In this document: one piece after another, positions 13,801 to 25,000 of the stretch
Position numbering within the stretch: the first letter of the stretch is position 1
Layout of the letters: every line of letters starts with the position of its first letter
Source: Mugil cephalus
Lineage: Eukaryota; Chordata; Actinopteri; Mugiliformes; Mugilidae
Assembly: GCF_022458985.1 (NCBI RefSeq)
Contig: NC_061787.1
Location: forward strand, 962,001-1,026,000
DNA: 64,000 nt
Reading direction: 5' to 3'
Made by a program: the position numbers and the translations under genes
Notes under the pieces: model-generated
What the model saw: only the letters and a program-made list of their open reading frames with translations
Database searches by the model: none
Told to the model about the DNA's origin: nothing

Positions 13801-14354
13801 CCTCTTTGGACCAGAACCATGTCCTCCTTTAAAATGAATAGGAATGTCCTTTGACCGGTCGCTCTTCAAGGACACACAACTGGGTCCAGATCCAGGTCCA
13901 GATCCAGGTCCAGCTCCAGGAGAGTCTGGTCTCCTGAAAGTAAACCACCACAGATAAATGTTCATGTTGGATAAAAACTGATGAGAATAAGTTCAACGCA
14001 GAGACGTAAGAAGTAAAAGGATGAAACAAACATGTTGAATAAAGTCAGTGATGTAAGAGTGATGAACCAGCTTTAACCCAAAGAGGAAGAGACATGAAAG
14101 TAGAACCATCAGCTCCTCATGGAGGACAGCTTCACTCACTCTTTACCTCTCTGGACCAGAACCACGTCCTCCTTTAAAATGAATAGGAAAGTCCTTTGAC
14201 CGGTCGCTCTTCAAGGACACACAACTGGGTCCAGATCCAGGTCCAGGTCCAGGTTCAGGTCCAGATCCAGATCCAGGTTCAGGTCCAGGTCCAGGTCCAG
14301 GTCCAGGTCCCTCTCTCTGGTCCATGCTGATGAATTCACTCTTTCTTCTTTCCC
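4834..14354 (-). CDS. NLRC3-like NLR receptor (FISNA-NACHT-LRR), right tandem copy
   Basis: Predicted cytosolic NLR of the fish-expanded NLRC3-like family. Exons: 14354-14147 (5' UTR then ATG at 14325), 13933-13802, 13593-13515, 13369-13141, 12971-11183, 10605-10429, 8584-8411, 6203-6030, 5761-5588 and 4846 onward with TGA at 4836-4834. The coding parts sum to 3120 nt, or 1039 aa plus stop, and every junction keeps phase. Domains: Gly-Pro-rich N terminus (about 1-105), acidic helix exon (about 131-206), FISNA (about 220-290), NACHT with Walker A GVAGIGKT at about 305-312 and Walker [11 protein letters not shown] at about 376-385, a winged-helix/NLR helical region to about 800, then four LRR exons. 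No death-fold domain is visible. Four LRR exons are few for this family. The terminal exon gives only WDW before the stop, so the 3' end is the least certain part. The LRR introns contain LINE remnants. The first exon is preceded by an acceptor (cctctgcag), so a noncoding 5' exon lies upstream. Confidence 0.78.
5588..5761 (-). CDS. LRR exon 4 of the right NLR copy
   Basis: Exon of 174 bp with acceptor tttatacag and donor gtgagt. It encodes [36 protein letters not shown] and YKLETLR. It is more diverged than LRR exons 2 and 3. It is the last LRR exon I could find before the predicted terminal exon at 4846. Confidence 0.86.
6030..6203 (-). CDS. LRR exon 3 of the right NLR copy
   Basis: Exon of 174 bp with acceptor tttattcag and donor gtgagt. 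It encodes [36 protein letters not shown] and CRLETL. The last two exon bases are GA rather than the AG seen in the other LRR exons. The donor and phase are still good. It is separated from LRR exon 2 by an L2-like LINE. Confidence 0.88.
6500..8290 (+). mobile_element. Decayed L2-like LINE in an LRR intron
   Basis: Plus-strand reverse transcriptase fragments in order: FCEETLDSF-type upstream region near 6600, [20 protein letters not shown] near 6830, [11 protein letters not shown] near 7060, and GGVPQGSI followed by a stop at about 7240 where IL.GPTLFN is expected. Several frameshifts and stops make it inactive. The 3' end has the characteristic gtgctatataaataaag followed by ttgatttgattt repeats near 8285. 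It lies between LRR exons 2 and 3 of the NLR gene, antisense to it. Confidence 0.82.
8411..8584 (-). CDS. LRR exon 2 of the right NLR copy
   Basis: Exon of 174 bp with acceptor tttattcag and donor gtcagt. It encodes [20 protein letters not shown] followed by the [16 protein letters not shown] turn and CRLETLR. Phase matches the neighbouring LRR exons (1 nt carried in, 2 nt carried out), so exons of this size can be added or lost without changing frame. Confidence 0.88.
8795..9665 (-). mobile_element. 5'-truncated CR1/Rex1-like LINE
   Basis: Minus-strand reading begins near 9662 with [20 protein letters not shown] and continues through [38 protein letters not shown] and further to about 9137. 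This is the C-terminal part of a non-LTR retrotransposon reverse transcriptase. The 3' region runs to about 8797, with an AATAAA-like end before ACTGAAAACTAA. The abrupt 5' end is typical of truncated LINE copies. It sits between LRR exons 1 and 2. The clade assignment is from memory. Confidence 0.75.
10429..10605 (-). CDS. LRR exon 1 of the right NLR copy
   Basis: Exon of 177 bp encoding [20 protein letters not shown], then [20 protein letters not shown] and a tail ending CKLETLR. It holds two ribonuclease-inhibitor-type LRR halves. The family unit is 174 bp (58 codons). This one has an additional Asn codon in the LDLSDNN turn, visible as an extra ttg on the plus strand near 10500. Acceptor catgacag and donor gtcagt are intact. 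Confidence 0.88.
11183..12971 (-). CDS. Large FISNA-NACHT exon of the right NLR copy
   Basis: Single open exon of 1789 bp and the best-supported part of the NLR gene. It starts at an acceptor reading cattcag and ends at a gtgagt donor. It encodes [20 protein letters not shown] (FISNA start), the P-loop GVAGIGKT, the Walker B/DEAD-like segment [11 protein letters not shown], the sensor-1-like stretch [18 protein letters not shown], and the helical segment ending [14 protein letters not shown] that normally joins the first LRR exon. ATP binding and oligomerisation are expected from the NACHT family. No stops or frameshifts are seen, unlike the left copy. Similarity to the left copy over the shared part is very high, indicating recent duplication or gene conversion. 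Confidence 0.9.
13141..13369 (-). CDS. Acidic-helix exon of the right NLR copy
   Basis: Exon of 229 bp between acceptor ctgttccag and donor gtaagag. It encodes [18 protein letters not shown], an acidic linker rich in Glu and Asp, then [16 protein letters not shown]. The left copy has the matching exon at 961-736, one codon shorter. This helical and acidic segment is characteristic of fish NLRC3-like proteins immediately before FISNA. Its biochemical role is not established. Confidence 0.85.
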
Positions 14355-14534
14355 CTGCAGAGGAAACACTGATCATTCATGTGAACATCAACTGAAATCA
14401 TTCCTGCTGTAGAAAGATCAGCTGATCCTCCACTGACTTTGATGTTTGTTTGGGTTGTGCTGAGACTGGTGTAGATATTACTCCCTGTATTTTGTAAGAG
14501 GATGGATCATGGTACATACAACTACACAATCATG

Positions 14535-14542
14535 GTGAGTAC
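14535..14542. repeat. hAT target site duplication, left
   Basis: gtgagtac immediately before the element. It is repeated exactly at 15310-15317 and occurs once at the unoccupied site in the left NLR copy. Confidence 0.88.
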
Positions 14543-15309
14543 CAGTGTGGGGCATGTTACTTTTAAAAGGTAAATAGTTATAGTTACTAATTACAAAAAG
14601 TAACTGAGTTAGTAACTGAATTACTCCACTATAAAAGTAACTAGTTACCAGGGAAAGTAACTATTGCGTTACTCTTCTTAAATATGTCTAATAATTTGAT
14701 ATTTTTCTTAGCAGGTTTCAGCCAGTTGCATATAGAATTGAATAGACACACACTTAAACAGAACTTTTAATATTTATTGCCCCTCAGACTCCAACTGGTA
14801 ACATATAAGGCTTTCACATCGGCTAAAGTCCTGGGTCGGACCTCCACCTGTGAGAGCTGCTGCCTGTTTTTTCCTCCCTCATACGTCATCGCGTACATTG
14901 CAGATAAAGTTTCAGTTTGTTGATGACCTGAAGAATGGACCCGTCAAACCCCCGCTCTTTCTAAAGGCTGCTGATATTAGAATAAATCACTGTGTCCTGC
15001 ACAGAGCCCGATATCTGCCTCCAAATCCCCCTTTTCTCGGATGCAGAGCGCTGCCATGATCATTAAAGTGGGAGATCACTATACAAGCTGGATATAAACA
15101 CAGTCGCCGTTCACCTATGTGCTTCCATTAACCATCGTGTAACAACACATTTGATTTGTTTGACTGAAAAAAGGAACAGAGATCAGTCTTTATGGGACTC
15201 GAACAAAACTTGTTTTTGAGCTGAAGCTTCTACAATGATACAGTCTGTCAGGCCGTCAATCAGAATTTAACATTTAACGTTTATTTGAACGCCATTATTC
15301 CCATCACTG
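14543..15309. mobile_element. Non-autonomous hAT-type element with perfect 8 bp target duplication
   Basis: Begins cagtg and ends cactg, with imperfect inverted ends (cagtgtgggg against cagtgatggg on the other strand). Both sides carry gtgagtac, an exact 8 bp target site duplication typical of hAT transposons. The left end contains the GTTACTTTTAAAAGTAAC-like repeats common in such elements. The other NLR copy has the empty site near 2486-2495 with a single gtgagtac. No transposase is encoded. Confidence 0.88.
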
Positions 15310-15317
15310 GTGAGTAC
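15310..15317. repeat. hAT target site duplication, right
   Basis: gtgagtac immediately after the element, matching 14535-14542. Confidence 0.88.
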
Positions 15318-16049
15318 ACATGACATAAATAAAATAAATAATAACATAATATGTGTATAGAGCACTTTTATAGAAGCAATGCAACTGAAAGCATCGAAAC
15401 TTAATTATAAACAAGATAAAATGAATAAAAAGGCATCAAATGCATTAAATGAAGTAAAACCAGAATCATTTATTAATGGATTATCTCCATCTCCTGTGTT
15501 AAATACTTAGTTTTGGCTCAGTTATAGAAACAAACAACGTCTCTTTCTGCCTCTTGGTTGGTTAAGGACATGACAGACACGGTGTGTTGTATACAATCAG
15601 TTTTTCGCAACTCTCTGAATCTACGTAGGCCGCCATATTTGATTTTTTTAATTTACTAAATGCGGCCACCGCATTGGTCTCAAACGATCACGTGACACGT
15701 GCCGTTTTACTACTTCCTTATTACGCTCAAGACGAACTAGTCATGAATTAAAACATCGATTATAAAGAAAACTGCGGGATTAAGAAAGAAGAACTTTTAC
15801 TTTAGAACTCAGTACGAACCTGTTTATTTTATGAAGTAAAAAGTAGGAGGATGACCGAGGTGAGAACGAGATGAAACGAACACCGAGGTCACCTGATGGT
15901 CTAATGACTGGATGGAAACACATTCTGGATATTTAAATTCTCTTTGAATTTCAGCTCCATGTGACGGATAAATCTTAGAGTAAAAGTACTTAGTTACTTT
16001 ACCCTTCCTCTTCTGAGGCCGAAGAAGAAAACACCACAAACTGCTTCAT

Positions 16050-16210
16050 TACCTTCAGACGAGAAAAACATCTGCAACACGTCCCTGGAGAAAGTGAAAG
16101 TAACTGAACCAGGAAACAGAGAAGAGGAGGAGTCAAAGTAAAGAAGTGATCACCTGTTTAAAGGAACATCACTGAATAAAACACATGAAACTCACTGAAC
16201 TGGAGCCAGA
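16050..16210 (-). other. Candidate noncoding first exon of the right NLR copy
   Basis: Duplicate of the segment at 3260-3420, with the same gtaatg donor-like boundary on the minus strand near 16050. It would place the promoter of the right NLR copy around 16200-16500. No TATA box is obvious. Confidence 0.3.
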
Positions 16211-17769
16211 GAAACACAATGGATTAGATTTATTCACCATTCATCAGGGAAGTAGGTTTGAGAGGAAAAGGCTTTTACTTTCACACAATTAGTACGTGTA
16301 ATTAATTCCCCCCAAAAATATGGATGTATAAAATCACATGATCATCTAGAATCTGAGTTTTATTGTATTTTCTTTATTTGTTTTATTTTTTAACAGTTGC
16401 TCTCTTCCACAGAAACACTTGAAAATAATTAAAAAGTGTATCTCTTTGGCATTAAATATGGCCTTTTATTCAACACGTGTATTGTTGAGCCTCTACAGTT
16501 ATTTACCCTTGAAGTAACTGACACTTTGACTCCTAAACAAGTCTCTTATATCCACTTTTCTTTTCTTTGACGTCCTTCAAATCCTATACAGCACACGCAC
16601 GCAAACAGACACAAACAAACATGTAGATGACATCACTGATATTAAAATCCGTCTAGTGACGTGACCCAGACAGAACAAATGCTGAACATGTTGACAACTT
16701 CCACTCGTGGTTTCAGATTCATGTCCTGCCTCTGGTCCGGTCCAACCAGCAGGTTGAATGTAGCTTTTACCAGCAGGTGGAGTGACAGCGGGGACAGCCA
16801 ATCACATGTACGTTAGTGAGAAACCAGCAGCCAATCAGAGAGCGATATTTAGGTTAGCCAGTTCTACGCTCTTGGCCGTTCTTGTGGTGGACGTTTGGTT
16901 CACAGCTCACATGTCTGCACATTAAGGAGGCTTTATTTAACAGTACGTAGCGTCACCATGAATCAGTAATGAGGTCAGTGTGTTTACAGCTCCTCACAGC
17001 TTTTGTTTCTGTGGTGTAACACAGTCACAAACATTCTGTGTTTGCTTCTTCCAGAGCTCAGCGATCTTTGTGAAATGCAAAACAAGACAAGAAGCCGGAG
17101 CAGAAGGTGTGGGGAAATACAAAGTGATGAACAGCAGAGAGAGGAGAGAGGCTAGAGGGAAAGAAGCTGCAGAGAGAGATGATGAAAAAGAGAGAACTAG
17201 TGCAGCGAGGAAGCTCAAACTAATCAGCTCCACATCAAAGGACGAGAAGTAAAGGACCAACTTCACAGGCGCTTGAAACTGAAACAGGTTTTTAATTAAA
17301 GATCCTTTTTCTTTTCTCTTTAAAAGTTGTTGTGTTGTGAAGGTTCTGGAAAAGTGAGCAAAGTCATTTACACTGGATTTGTCTCAGATGTTCTTGTTGC
17401 GTATCCATAACCGGGTCATGTCAAACTGAAGCCAGTATTTGCACTAAGAACCTGGAATGCCTGAACATTATAAACAGAGATGCACTTTATAACACACTGG
17501 CTTCTACCCAAAGAACCTGGTCCAGAACTGAGTCCACACACACAAATAATAATCACTCACAAACAGTGAACACATAGAACTGAGGAGAATGAGGAACGAC
17601 TGGCCGAGTTTCAGGCCACGTCCACATGAATGTGATTTTTGGGTGAAACCGTAAAAGTCTTGCACATCTTACTTGGCCCTGCCCCTCGTCCCTCCAGCCC
17701 CCGACGCCTCATAACAACATCATCAGCGGTGGACTACAGGCTGGTGATGCAAGATATACCATTACTACA

Positions 17770-18560
17770 CCAACACAGTGGTGGGAAAAGTTTTTGGACA
17801 CCCCATGCATTTGTGAAATATTGCATTAAGAATCAATGTTAGGTCTTCAAGTGTAACATCTTTTAGTTCAGTCACGGACAAAATACTAAACAAATCCTAA
17901 AACAGCCATTAAAAACTGGTTCCATGAAAATACATCAGAAATGTTGAGTACTGGGTCATTTTGGTTCTAGTGATCCACTAATGGAGGCTGTGCTTTTTAT
18001 CAGAAGACACATTTTCTATGTTTCTGTATAAAGCCAAAACATTTAAAAGTTCTTCAGAGACTGAAATGTCTGAAACAAGGAACCTAACGCAGGAAACACG
18101 CCCGAAACACCAGGAAGTGCAGATTCAGTCCTTCATCAGTTGGATCCACTCTGCGGAAAAACAGATGAACCAACAGACCAACATCTGATGGTCCAAGGGT
18201 TTCTACAGCAAGAACTGACCTCATCCTGATCCACGTGTGCAGGGAAAACCAGCCAATGACATCACAGTGGTCAAACCAGACTGTGTCCAGTGTTCCAGTC
18301 TCACTGTCCGTGGTGGACGTTTAGATCATGGCTTAAGGTCCTACAAGGCTGTGAATAAGCCCCTGATCAATGAGAGACAGAGGTTAGACCCAAGAACAAG
18401 AACTGGACAGTCAGGACCTGGAAGAAGAACAAACGAACCAACGACCCAGGAATGAAGCATCCTGACGTGACTGGGATCCGTCAGTGACCGGGTACCTGTA
18501 CATGGAGGAAACCTCTCCTTCCCAATGTGGTACCAGCTGAACTTAACAGACCCTAGTCAT
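17770..18560 (+). mobile_element. Degraded Tc1/mariner-type element
   Basis: Starts with cagtggtgggaaaag and tttttggacacccc, which resembles the terminal region of fish mariner elements. A plus-strand piece near 18330 reads DHGLRSYKAVNKPLINERQR, matching the linker after the DNA-binding domain of Tc1-like transposases (GLKSY..KKPLI type). The frame is not maintained. The right end is not defined. Confidence 0.5.
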
Positions 18561-18866
18561 CCACAGATATTCTTATTTAAACCCCAACTCTCTCTCAACA
18601 ACAACACTTATTTAGACTAAAAACCTGCAGAGACAATGGAAACATGACTGTCCACCTACAAAGACCCTTTTAACACCGGGTGTTTCTATCAGACTCCAGA
18701 CTGTCAGCTGATACATATACACAGAGAGTGTGTGTGTGTCTGTGTGTGTCTGTGTGTGTTGGATCGTTCAGATTCAGACGTGAGTCGATGGATCAAGCCA
18801 CTGTTCACATTCAGAGTGTGAAGCGGTGAGCCAGCAGTGATTTCATCTGCAGGGAATTTAACTGTG

Positions 18867-18872
<6 letters not shown>

Positions 18873-18918
<46 letters not shown>
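18873..18918. repeat. (CA)n microsatellite
   Basis: Uninterrupted CA dinucleotide tract of about 46 bases, preceded by a short CG-rich gcgcgc stretch. Confidence 0.97.
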
Positions 18919-18920
<2 letters not shown>

Positions 18921-20290
18921 CTAAAATAAAGGAATTCCAAACGGTCCCACAGCGAAGGATAAGGTTTTAAATGCATTGTGGGAAACTTTAGAAAGAGGGC
19001 AGCTGGGTCGTCAGCTGGACACGACACAATAACCTGACGTCACAGTGTCACATGATACACCAGCAGGTGTCTGCTCACACAAACTCACGTTGTGTTACCG
19101 TGAATCAGCATCTGTTCCAGGACAATTCAAACCTGTCTGACTCGTATATAGCAGATGATGCAGGTAAGAATAACGGTTACACCGGTTCATAATAACAAAT
19201 ACCAGCATTTATTTATTTAGATTTTTTAACCTCCTGAGACCTGGCGTCCTCATACGGGGACAGTACGTTTTAGGTTAGTTGTAGCTTATTCTGCTTCATT
19301 TAGACCTGTTGTCCTCATAAAGAGACACTTACATGACACATTATGTTCTGGTAGCAAATACTAAATTAACAAATTCACAAGCACTCGTTTGACGACTTCA
19401 CTGTTTCCAGTTTTGCTTTTGCATTAAAATAAACAGTTTTATATTTTGGTTCACAAAAATGAAAGTGAAATAATCCTTGTGTTTGTGTTTTCTTTTAAAA
19501 ACTACTTCCAGTTCAAAGATGATGCTCATTTTTTATACTTCTTGGTCCTAGTAATCCCAAATACCTAAACATCTGAATCTTATTTTAAAGTTACTAAGGA
19601 GACCAGACCGGCGTACGAGTGTATTCTGCTTCTGAACATGAAGTGTGACTGTGTTGCTGTGCGCGTGGTGCAGATGGAAGGTCTGAAAAATGAAGCAGGA
19701 GGAGGAATAATTAAACAAAGATGCGAGTGAGTCTGGCTGAAGTGCGGTTGTGTCATCGATATTGTGGCTTTGCGTGACTCTGCGTTCGGACCGTTCAGTC
19801 TCTGTGGTACAAACCTTAAAACAAAAGCAGCTGCAGCTCAGTGAGAACAGATTTACTTTGGAAACCCTCCTTTCGCTGCACATTTGGTATCTGATCTCCC
19901 CTGAACAAACACACTAATGTCCCTCCAACGGGCCAAGTAAGAAATATTAGTGTTCCTATAATCACAGTAAAATGTGGAGCAGATTACACGTTGCTCTCAC
20001 TAAGTGGACTAAGATGTTTACACTGTACAAACACAGGATCATCTGAGCTCTGTGTATTTTGAAAATGAGTCTGTAGAGTTGTTTTAGCCTTGTTCCCAGG
20101 AAGAGAAGAATTATGAGTCTACACGCAAACACAAAGAGAAGGGCTGTAATTCATCACGGTTGTTGACTGAGTGTGCGCTAAAACAAACTATTGGTAAATG
20201 CTTGAATTCATCATTTCCACATGAATTAATCACAAGACGCTAAAGAATTTGCTGAACACACTGCCAGTTTATCTTCTACTAACAGAATCA

Positions 20291-20925
20291 ACACCGATCA
20301 ATCATATCATTATGACCAAGGTATTAGCATTAGCACATGTTAGCATTAACTCATTTAAGTCAAACCATTCCTCAACCAGGGAGCATCATCCTGCTGAGAG
20401 GAGCCATTGGAGAATAATATCTCCACACGAACACCAGGACCTCGGTTCTGATGCTCACGTGTCCATTGTAGGAGCTTTGCTCAGTGGACAGGGGTCAGCA
20501 TGGACCCCCTGACTAGTCTCCAGCTACGTAGCCTGTTGCACAACAGACTGGGATCCACTCCTTCCTCTCAGAACCAGATCAGACCACACGGCTCAGACTC
20601 GATGATGACTGGCCGTCCATCGCCCCGTGTCCGATTCTCCTCCTTCCTTGGACTAGACCTTTGATAGATACCGACCACTGCAGACCCGGTAACACCCCCC
20701 AAGAAGCTCTGACCCAGACGTCTGGACACATCCCAGTCTCTTGAATCCTTCCACACATTTTTCCTGCTTTAACGTCACCTTTGAGGAGAAAACGTTCCCT
20801 TGCTGCCTGATATATTCCACCCACCTCCCACCGATGACCAGATAATGACCGTAACTCCTTGCGTCTCCATGACCCCAACGCTGGTTTTTCCTCTTGGTCG
20901 TGATGTTATGACTGATCGCTGTGTT
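20291..20925 (-). mobile_element. Degraded Tc1-like transposon with recognisable inverted ends
   Basis: Left end accgatcaatcatatcatta (20293 on) and right end, read on the minus strand, gcgatcagtcataacatcac (about 20919 down) are inverted versions of each other. The minus-strand interior still reads SAVVGIYQ and DGRP, matching the Tc1-like transposase helix-turn-helix region (AVVSIYQKW ... GRPRL). Deletions and stops have destroyed the reading frame. Confidence 0.72.
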
Positions 20926-22079
20926 ACTAGACTTATTCTGAGTTCATCTGAAGGAATGTGACACCCAGAACACATAAAACACACTTTATATATAAACTAT
21001 ATCTAAACTACACCTAAACCAGTGTGTCTCACCCCCCTCCCTCCTCCACCTGATTCTAATACTCAGCTCGTCATTCAGCTCTGCAGCGGCCGATAAGGAG
21101 CCATTCATTTGAATCAGGTGTGTTGGAGATTGATTGTAAGGTTTGGTTTTGGGGTAAAGGTGACAGGGTCAAATTAATTAATGTGTTAACGCAGACCCTG
21201 GTGCCATAGTCTGACGTGCACCTTCTCACTAATCTGACTGTGTTTCCTCTTTAATGTGTCATTTTTGAAAAGATGTTTTGGATCAATGAAGAACTGGAAA
21301 GGTTAACAGAGCAGGTTTGGAAACACAAACATTCGTACGACTCGTATTCGACTTTGCATTATTGTTGAAAGTGAAGCAAGAATTTACCGGACTGACAAAA
21401 AAGACCCAGTTACTGTGTCTAGGTCCTGCAGGGCTCTAAAACAGCCTTAAGCTCCTCACAAGGATAATAACACAAGGTTGTTTTTCTCTGTCTATAAAAC
21501 CTTCAGTAAAGAAACAGTAAAGAAACAGGGAAAATAATGCACTTTATTTTTTTACGAAACAACAATTCTAAACCAGTTTCATACAATAAATATAATTAGG
21601 CAGTTGAAAGACAAACACTAGTGTTATTATACAGAATATTTCAAATTCAAACAACACAAACCTTTGAACAACTTCCAGAAAAAGTAAATTAAATCTCCTA
21701 CATACGTTCTGTTATTTTTATTCTTATTTTATATATAACAGCACTTACTCATAACATCAGTGAACTGGAACGATGTGATGCTGCATTCAAACAAAACCAA
21801 AAGAGACAAGAGAAGAAACTTTAAATCTTAACTGTGTAGTTTGAATCCGTCATTTCCTTAAAGACTGTGACTTTATCTGACACCAGGATTAAATTCTGGC
21901 AAATCTTCAGGATCTCGAGTAGAAGGATGAGATGCTCTGATCTGCTGCAGCTACACTCTGGAGACTCAGGCAGAACCGACGGCCCGGTTTCACATCACAT
22001 CTTTAAATGAGGAGCTTAGCCGCCGTTAATGCTCCGGAGTGAGTCTATAAAGGAGAAGATGTGTTTGTGTGTGAGAGTC

Positions 22080-25000
22080 TCAGGCCTCAGCCAAACAGCT
22101 CATAACCTTCAGCATCAGCTCCGTCTTCTTGTGTTTGGCACCGACCACCACTCCTCTCTCTCTCAGCCACATCAACATGGTCGCTGAGTTCAGCTTCGAC
22201 AGCTGGAGAGGGACAGAAAAGGAAGAAAGCACAAAGTCAGAGAAACTAAATAAAAATACGAGTTTCAGAAAACTACAAAAACCGATGAGGATCCACCGGC
22301 ACAAGTGCATTTTTTAGAGCAAACCTGAGCAAACAGACTCCAGAAAAAAGGGAATATATCTGCACAGTCTTTTTGTGTCCACCATGTGTCCTCATTAATG
22401 TGTCCCTGTTGCTACGGAGACAAACTAACTTGTGGACGTTGTCCAACCAGAGGAGAGCTGACGCTTCTTATTGAGAACAGTGTCTCCCAGTGAACAGTGG
22501 CTGCAGGAGTGGACACATATTAGCAGCAGCATTGGCAGCTTGTCTTTGTCCTGGTTTGTCTCGGTTTGTCTCCAGCTGTTAGCCGCGTTATCCCAAGTGC
22601 TAGCAGAATCCCCGACTAACGTATGCTTGGCTTGGTTCATGTGCTGTTTGAAGCTGGAAAGAAAACTGTGATGATACTTTAAGTGTCTCCACTGGTCCCT
22701 CTTGGTGTCTTTGTCCTCAAATGTCCCATGGAGAGGACCAACGTGCTGTTTAGCGTCTTCCATCTTTATGGGTTGGTTCTGCTGCCTGTCACTACCGGAT
22801 CAGCTGGTGCTAACGCTAACGCTACTTGGACAAACTGAGACACGTTCACAGTCGTTCTGCTGCAGATGCTTCATTAATCACATTAATCCTGATGATTAAT
22901 CTGAGTTCATTTTTTAAGCCTTAATTCAAATACTTCAAGATAAAAACTGCCCGAAGCACAAACTGCCAGATCCGACCCTTTGGATGCTTTAGTCTTTGAC
23001 TCTTCAGTCAAAAACAAATATATAATTCAGTCCTGTAGTTTATTTGTACTTTTATGTCCTTGAGTCTTTTAGTTAATGTTGACTTTTGCCTTTGAACTTG
23101 TATAAACTATAAAAGTTGGAGCTGAAGCAGTGAGCTGACACAGACTTTTATGGTTTGGGCTGTTTTTCTGTTATTTTGCTGTGAGTTTCAGTTTTGGACT
23201 TTTATTCAGTTTGTGTCTTCTGTGTTTTTCCCTTTTTCTCGTCTTGTCTGTCCAAGTACTGTCCATATACCAGGAGGTTTTTCTGCCCCGTCCATTTTAT
23301 CCGGGACCCAGAGTTAAGGTAACTTGGTACAGCCAGATATCCCAGAATGCATTTCAAGTATGAAATATAGTATATCAGCCTCAAACCTGTCCAGTCCTAA
23401 CGGATGATAAACGCCCTGTGTCTTTGCTGCATTAGTTCTTTGACCGTATTTAGCTCTGTCCTCCCTGTAGTGATCTGTTCTCTCTGTATTTTCTACTGGG
23501 GAGAAACTGGCTGGATCATCTTTTTGTTATCACCAAAGTTAAGTCCCATTAAAATGGACGTTTCATTTTGCTAATCCAAACCAGGATACTGGTGGACATG
23601 TAAACGTACTCACCAAGCAACAACACACTTTGAGCTGTTGTATTATTTTAAAGTTGCAGCAGTGAAGGTCAGAAATGTTTCCAGCGTGTTAATGTGCAGT
23701 AAACCACAGTTAGTCTGTTAGTAATGTCAGTACAAGCTGAACACGCCCTGTGCTCCTCCCTCGATGGTTCCCCTGGTGATCGTGTAAATCAGAGATGAGA
23801 TGATAAATGTGTTTGTGGGAGTAAATCTCAAACCGTCACACTCCGTCATCAGCAGCCCACTCATTACGCCACAGAAACCCAAAAACAAGCGACGTGTCAG
23901 AGCAGAACTGCACACAGGACCTCAGGCCTGAGCAGGACGCTTAGACTTACAGCACGACTTTTTAAATTTAAAATGTAAATCCTGAGTCTTAGTCCTGTTG
24001 TTTTGATCCTGGATGTGTTGTGTTAGTGTTGTGTGCGTGTTCTTGGGCTTCCCTTGGAGAAGAGGTCATTATATCGTAACAGGATCGACCTGGTTAAATA
24101 AAGGCTTGTAAAAAAAAAAAAATAGTTTAGCCCAAACTTCCTCCACCAAGATCTGTTGGATCAATCAAAAGGGTCAAGGTGCTTTTAATTTCCTCTTCTT
24201 TGTTTGTTGTATACATGAAACCAACCTATTCACCGAGTCTACTGACCTAACTATGTAAAACTGATGTATTGTTCTTGATTGTGCAGGTTGAAGCTGTAAA
24301 TCTGATGAATGTGGTTATAAATGTGCTCAGCTCCCTGCGAGCTCCCACCTCCTCCTAACCATTTATCATTTTTACAGTCCTCACCCTGCTGTGAGAGGAT
24401 GTTTGTGAGGAGGCTGCGTGGCTATTCATCACACTAACACACTTTAATACATCATGTTAATGTGTGCGGGAGGAATCTAAAGGTGGACGTACAAAACAAG
24501 GGGATTCATCACACCTCAACTGGTCCGTACAGACGGTTATTTGTTTCAGCTCACTCCTCTGTTGATTATTTCTTTCATTAATGTTTTAGCTGCTGAAATA
24601 GAACAGAACTTTTCCTCAAGCATCATGGATCTATCTATCTATCTATGTTTAATGTCCACTGTCTCCTCTACCAGGAAGGAGAACCGGAGAACGGTGGATG
24701 AATAAGAAGGCGGCTCAGTTTGTCTTCTCACCTGGTTGCTTCTGGCCATTTTCCCCACATCTACGTCTGGCATTGGTGCTCTGGATTTCTTTGGCTTTAA
24801 GCTGAAATCAACTCTCTGAAAAGAAAAAGAAAAAGAAAAAGACACTAATTTGTGTCCCCTGTTTGTTCAGTTGATGCTACATGTGATTTTACCTGAGGAG
24901 ACTGACAGGACTAACCATGGTTATCCTACTAGCTACAGGCTCCTACACATGGACACATACGGACACTAGGATTATTGGTTTGTGGCACCTGTGTAGTTTG

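Larger units (their letters stand above)
12405..16857. repeat. Right arm of NLR segmental duplication
   Basis: Partner of 1-4432. Position 12971 (exon start) corresponds to 566, 13369 to 961, and 14325 (ATG) to 2281. Homology is nearly continuous through exons and introns, which shows a DNA-level tandem duplication rather than retrocopying. Confidence 0.85.
16860..22079. other. Gene-poor spacer between the NLR cluster and C18orf63
   Basis: No conserved protein was found apart from transposon remnants at 17770-18560 and 20291-20925. A CA-repeat lies at 18873-18918. The last 500 bases are probably the 3' UTR of C18orf63, with a minus-strand AATAAA-like signal near 21541-21550. Confidence 0.5.

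Noticed and set aside
16980-17252. Plus-strand frame of 90 aa with a charged end (SRERREARGKEAAERDDEKE)
   Set aside because: There is an acceptor-like cttccag in the middle and the composition is low-complexity. No family was recognised and no partner exon was seen.
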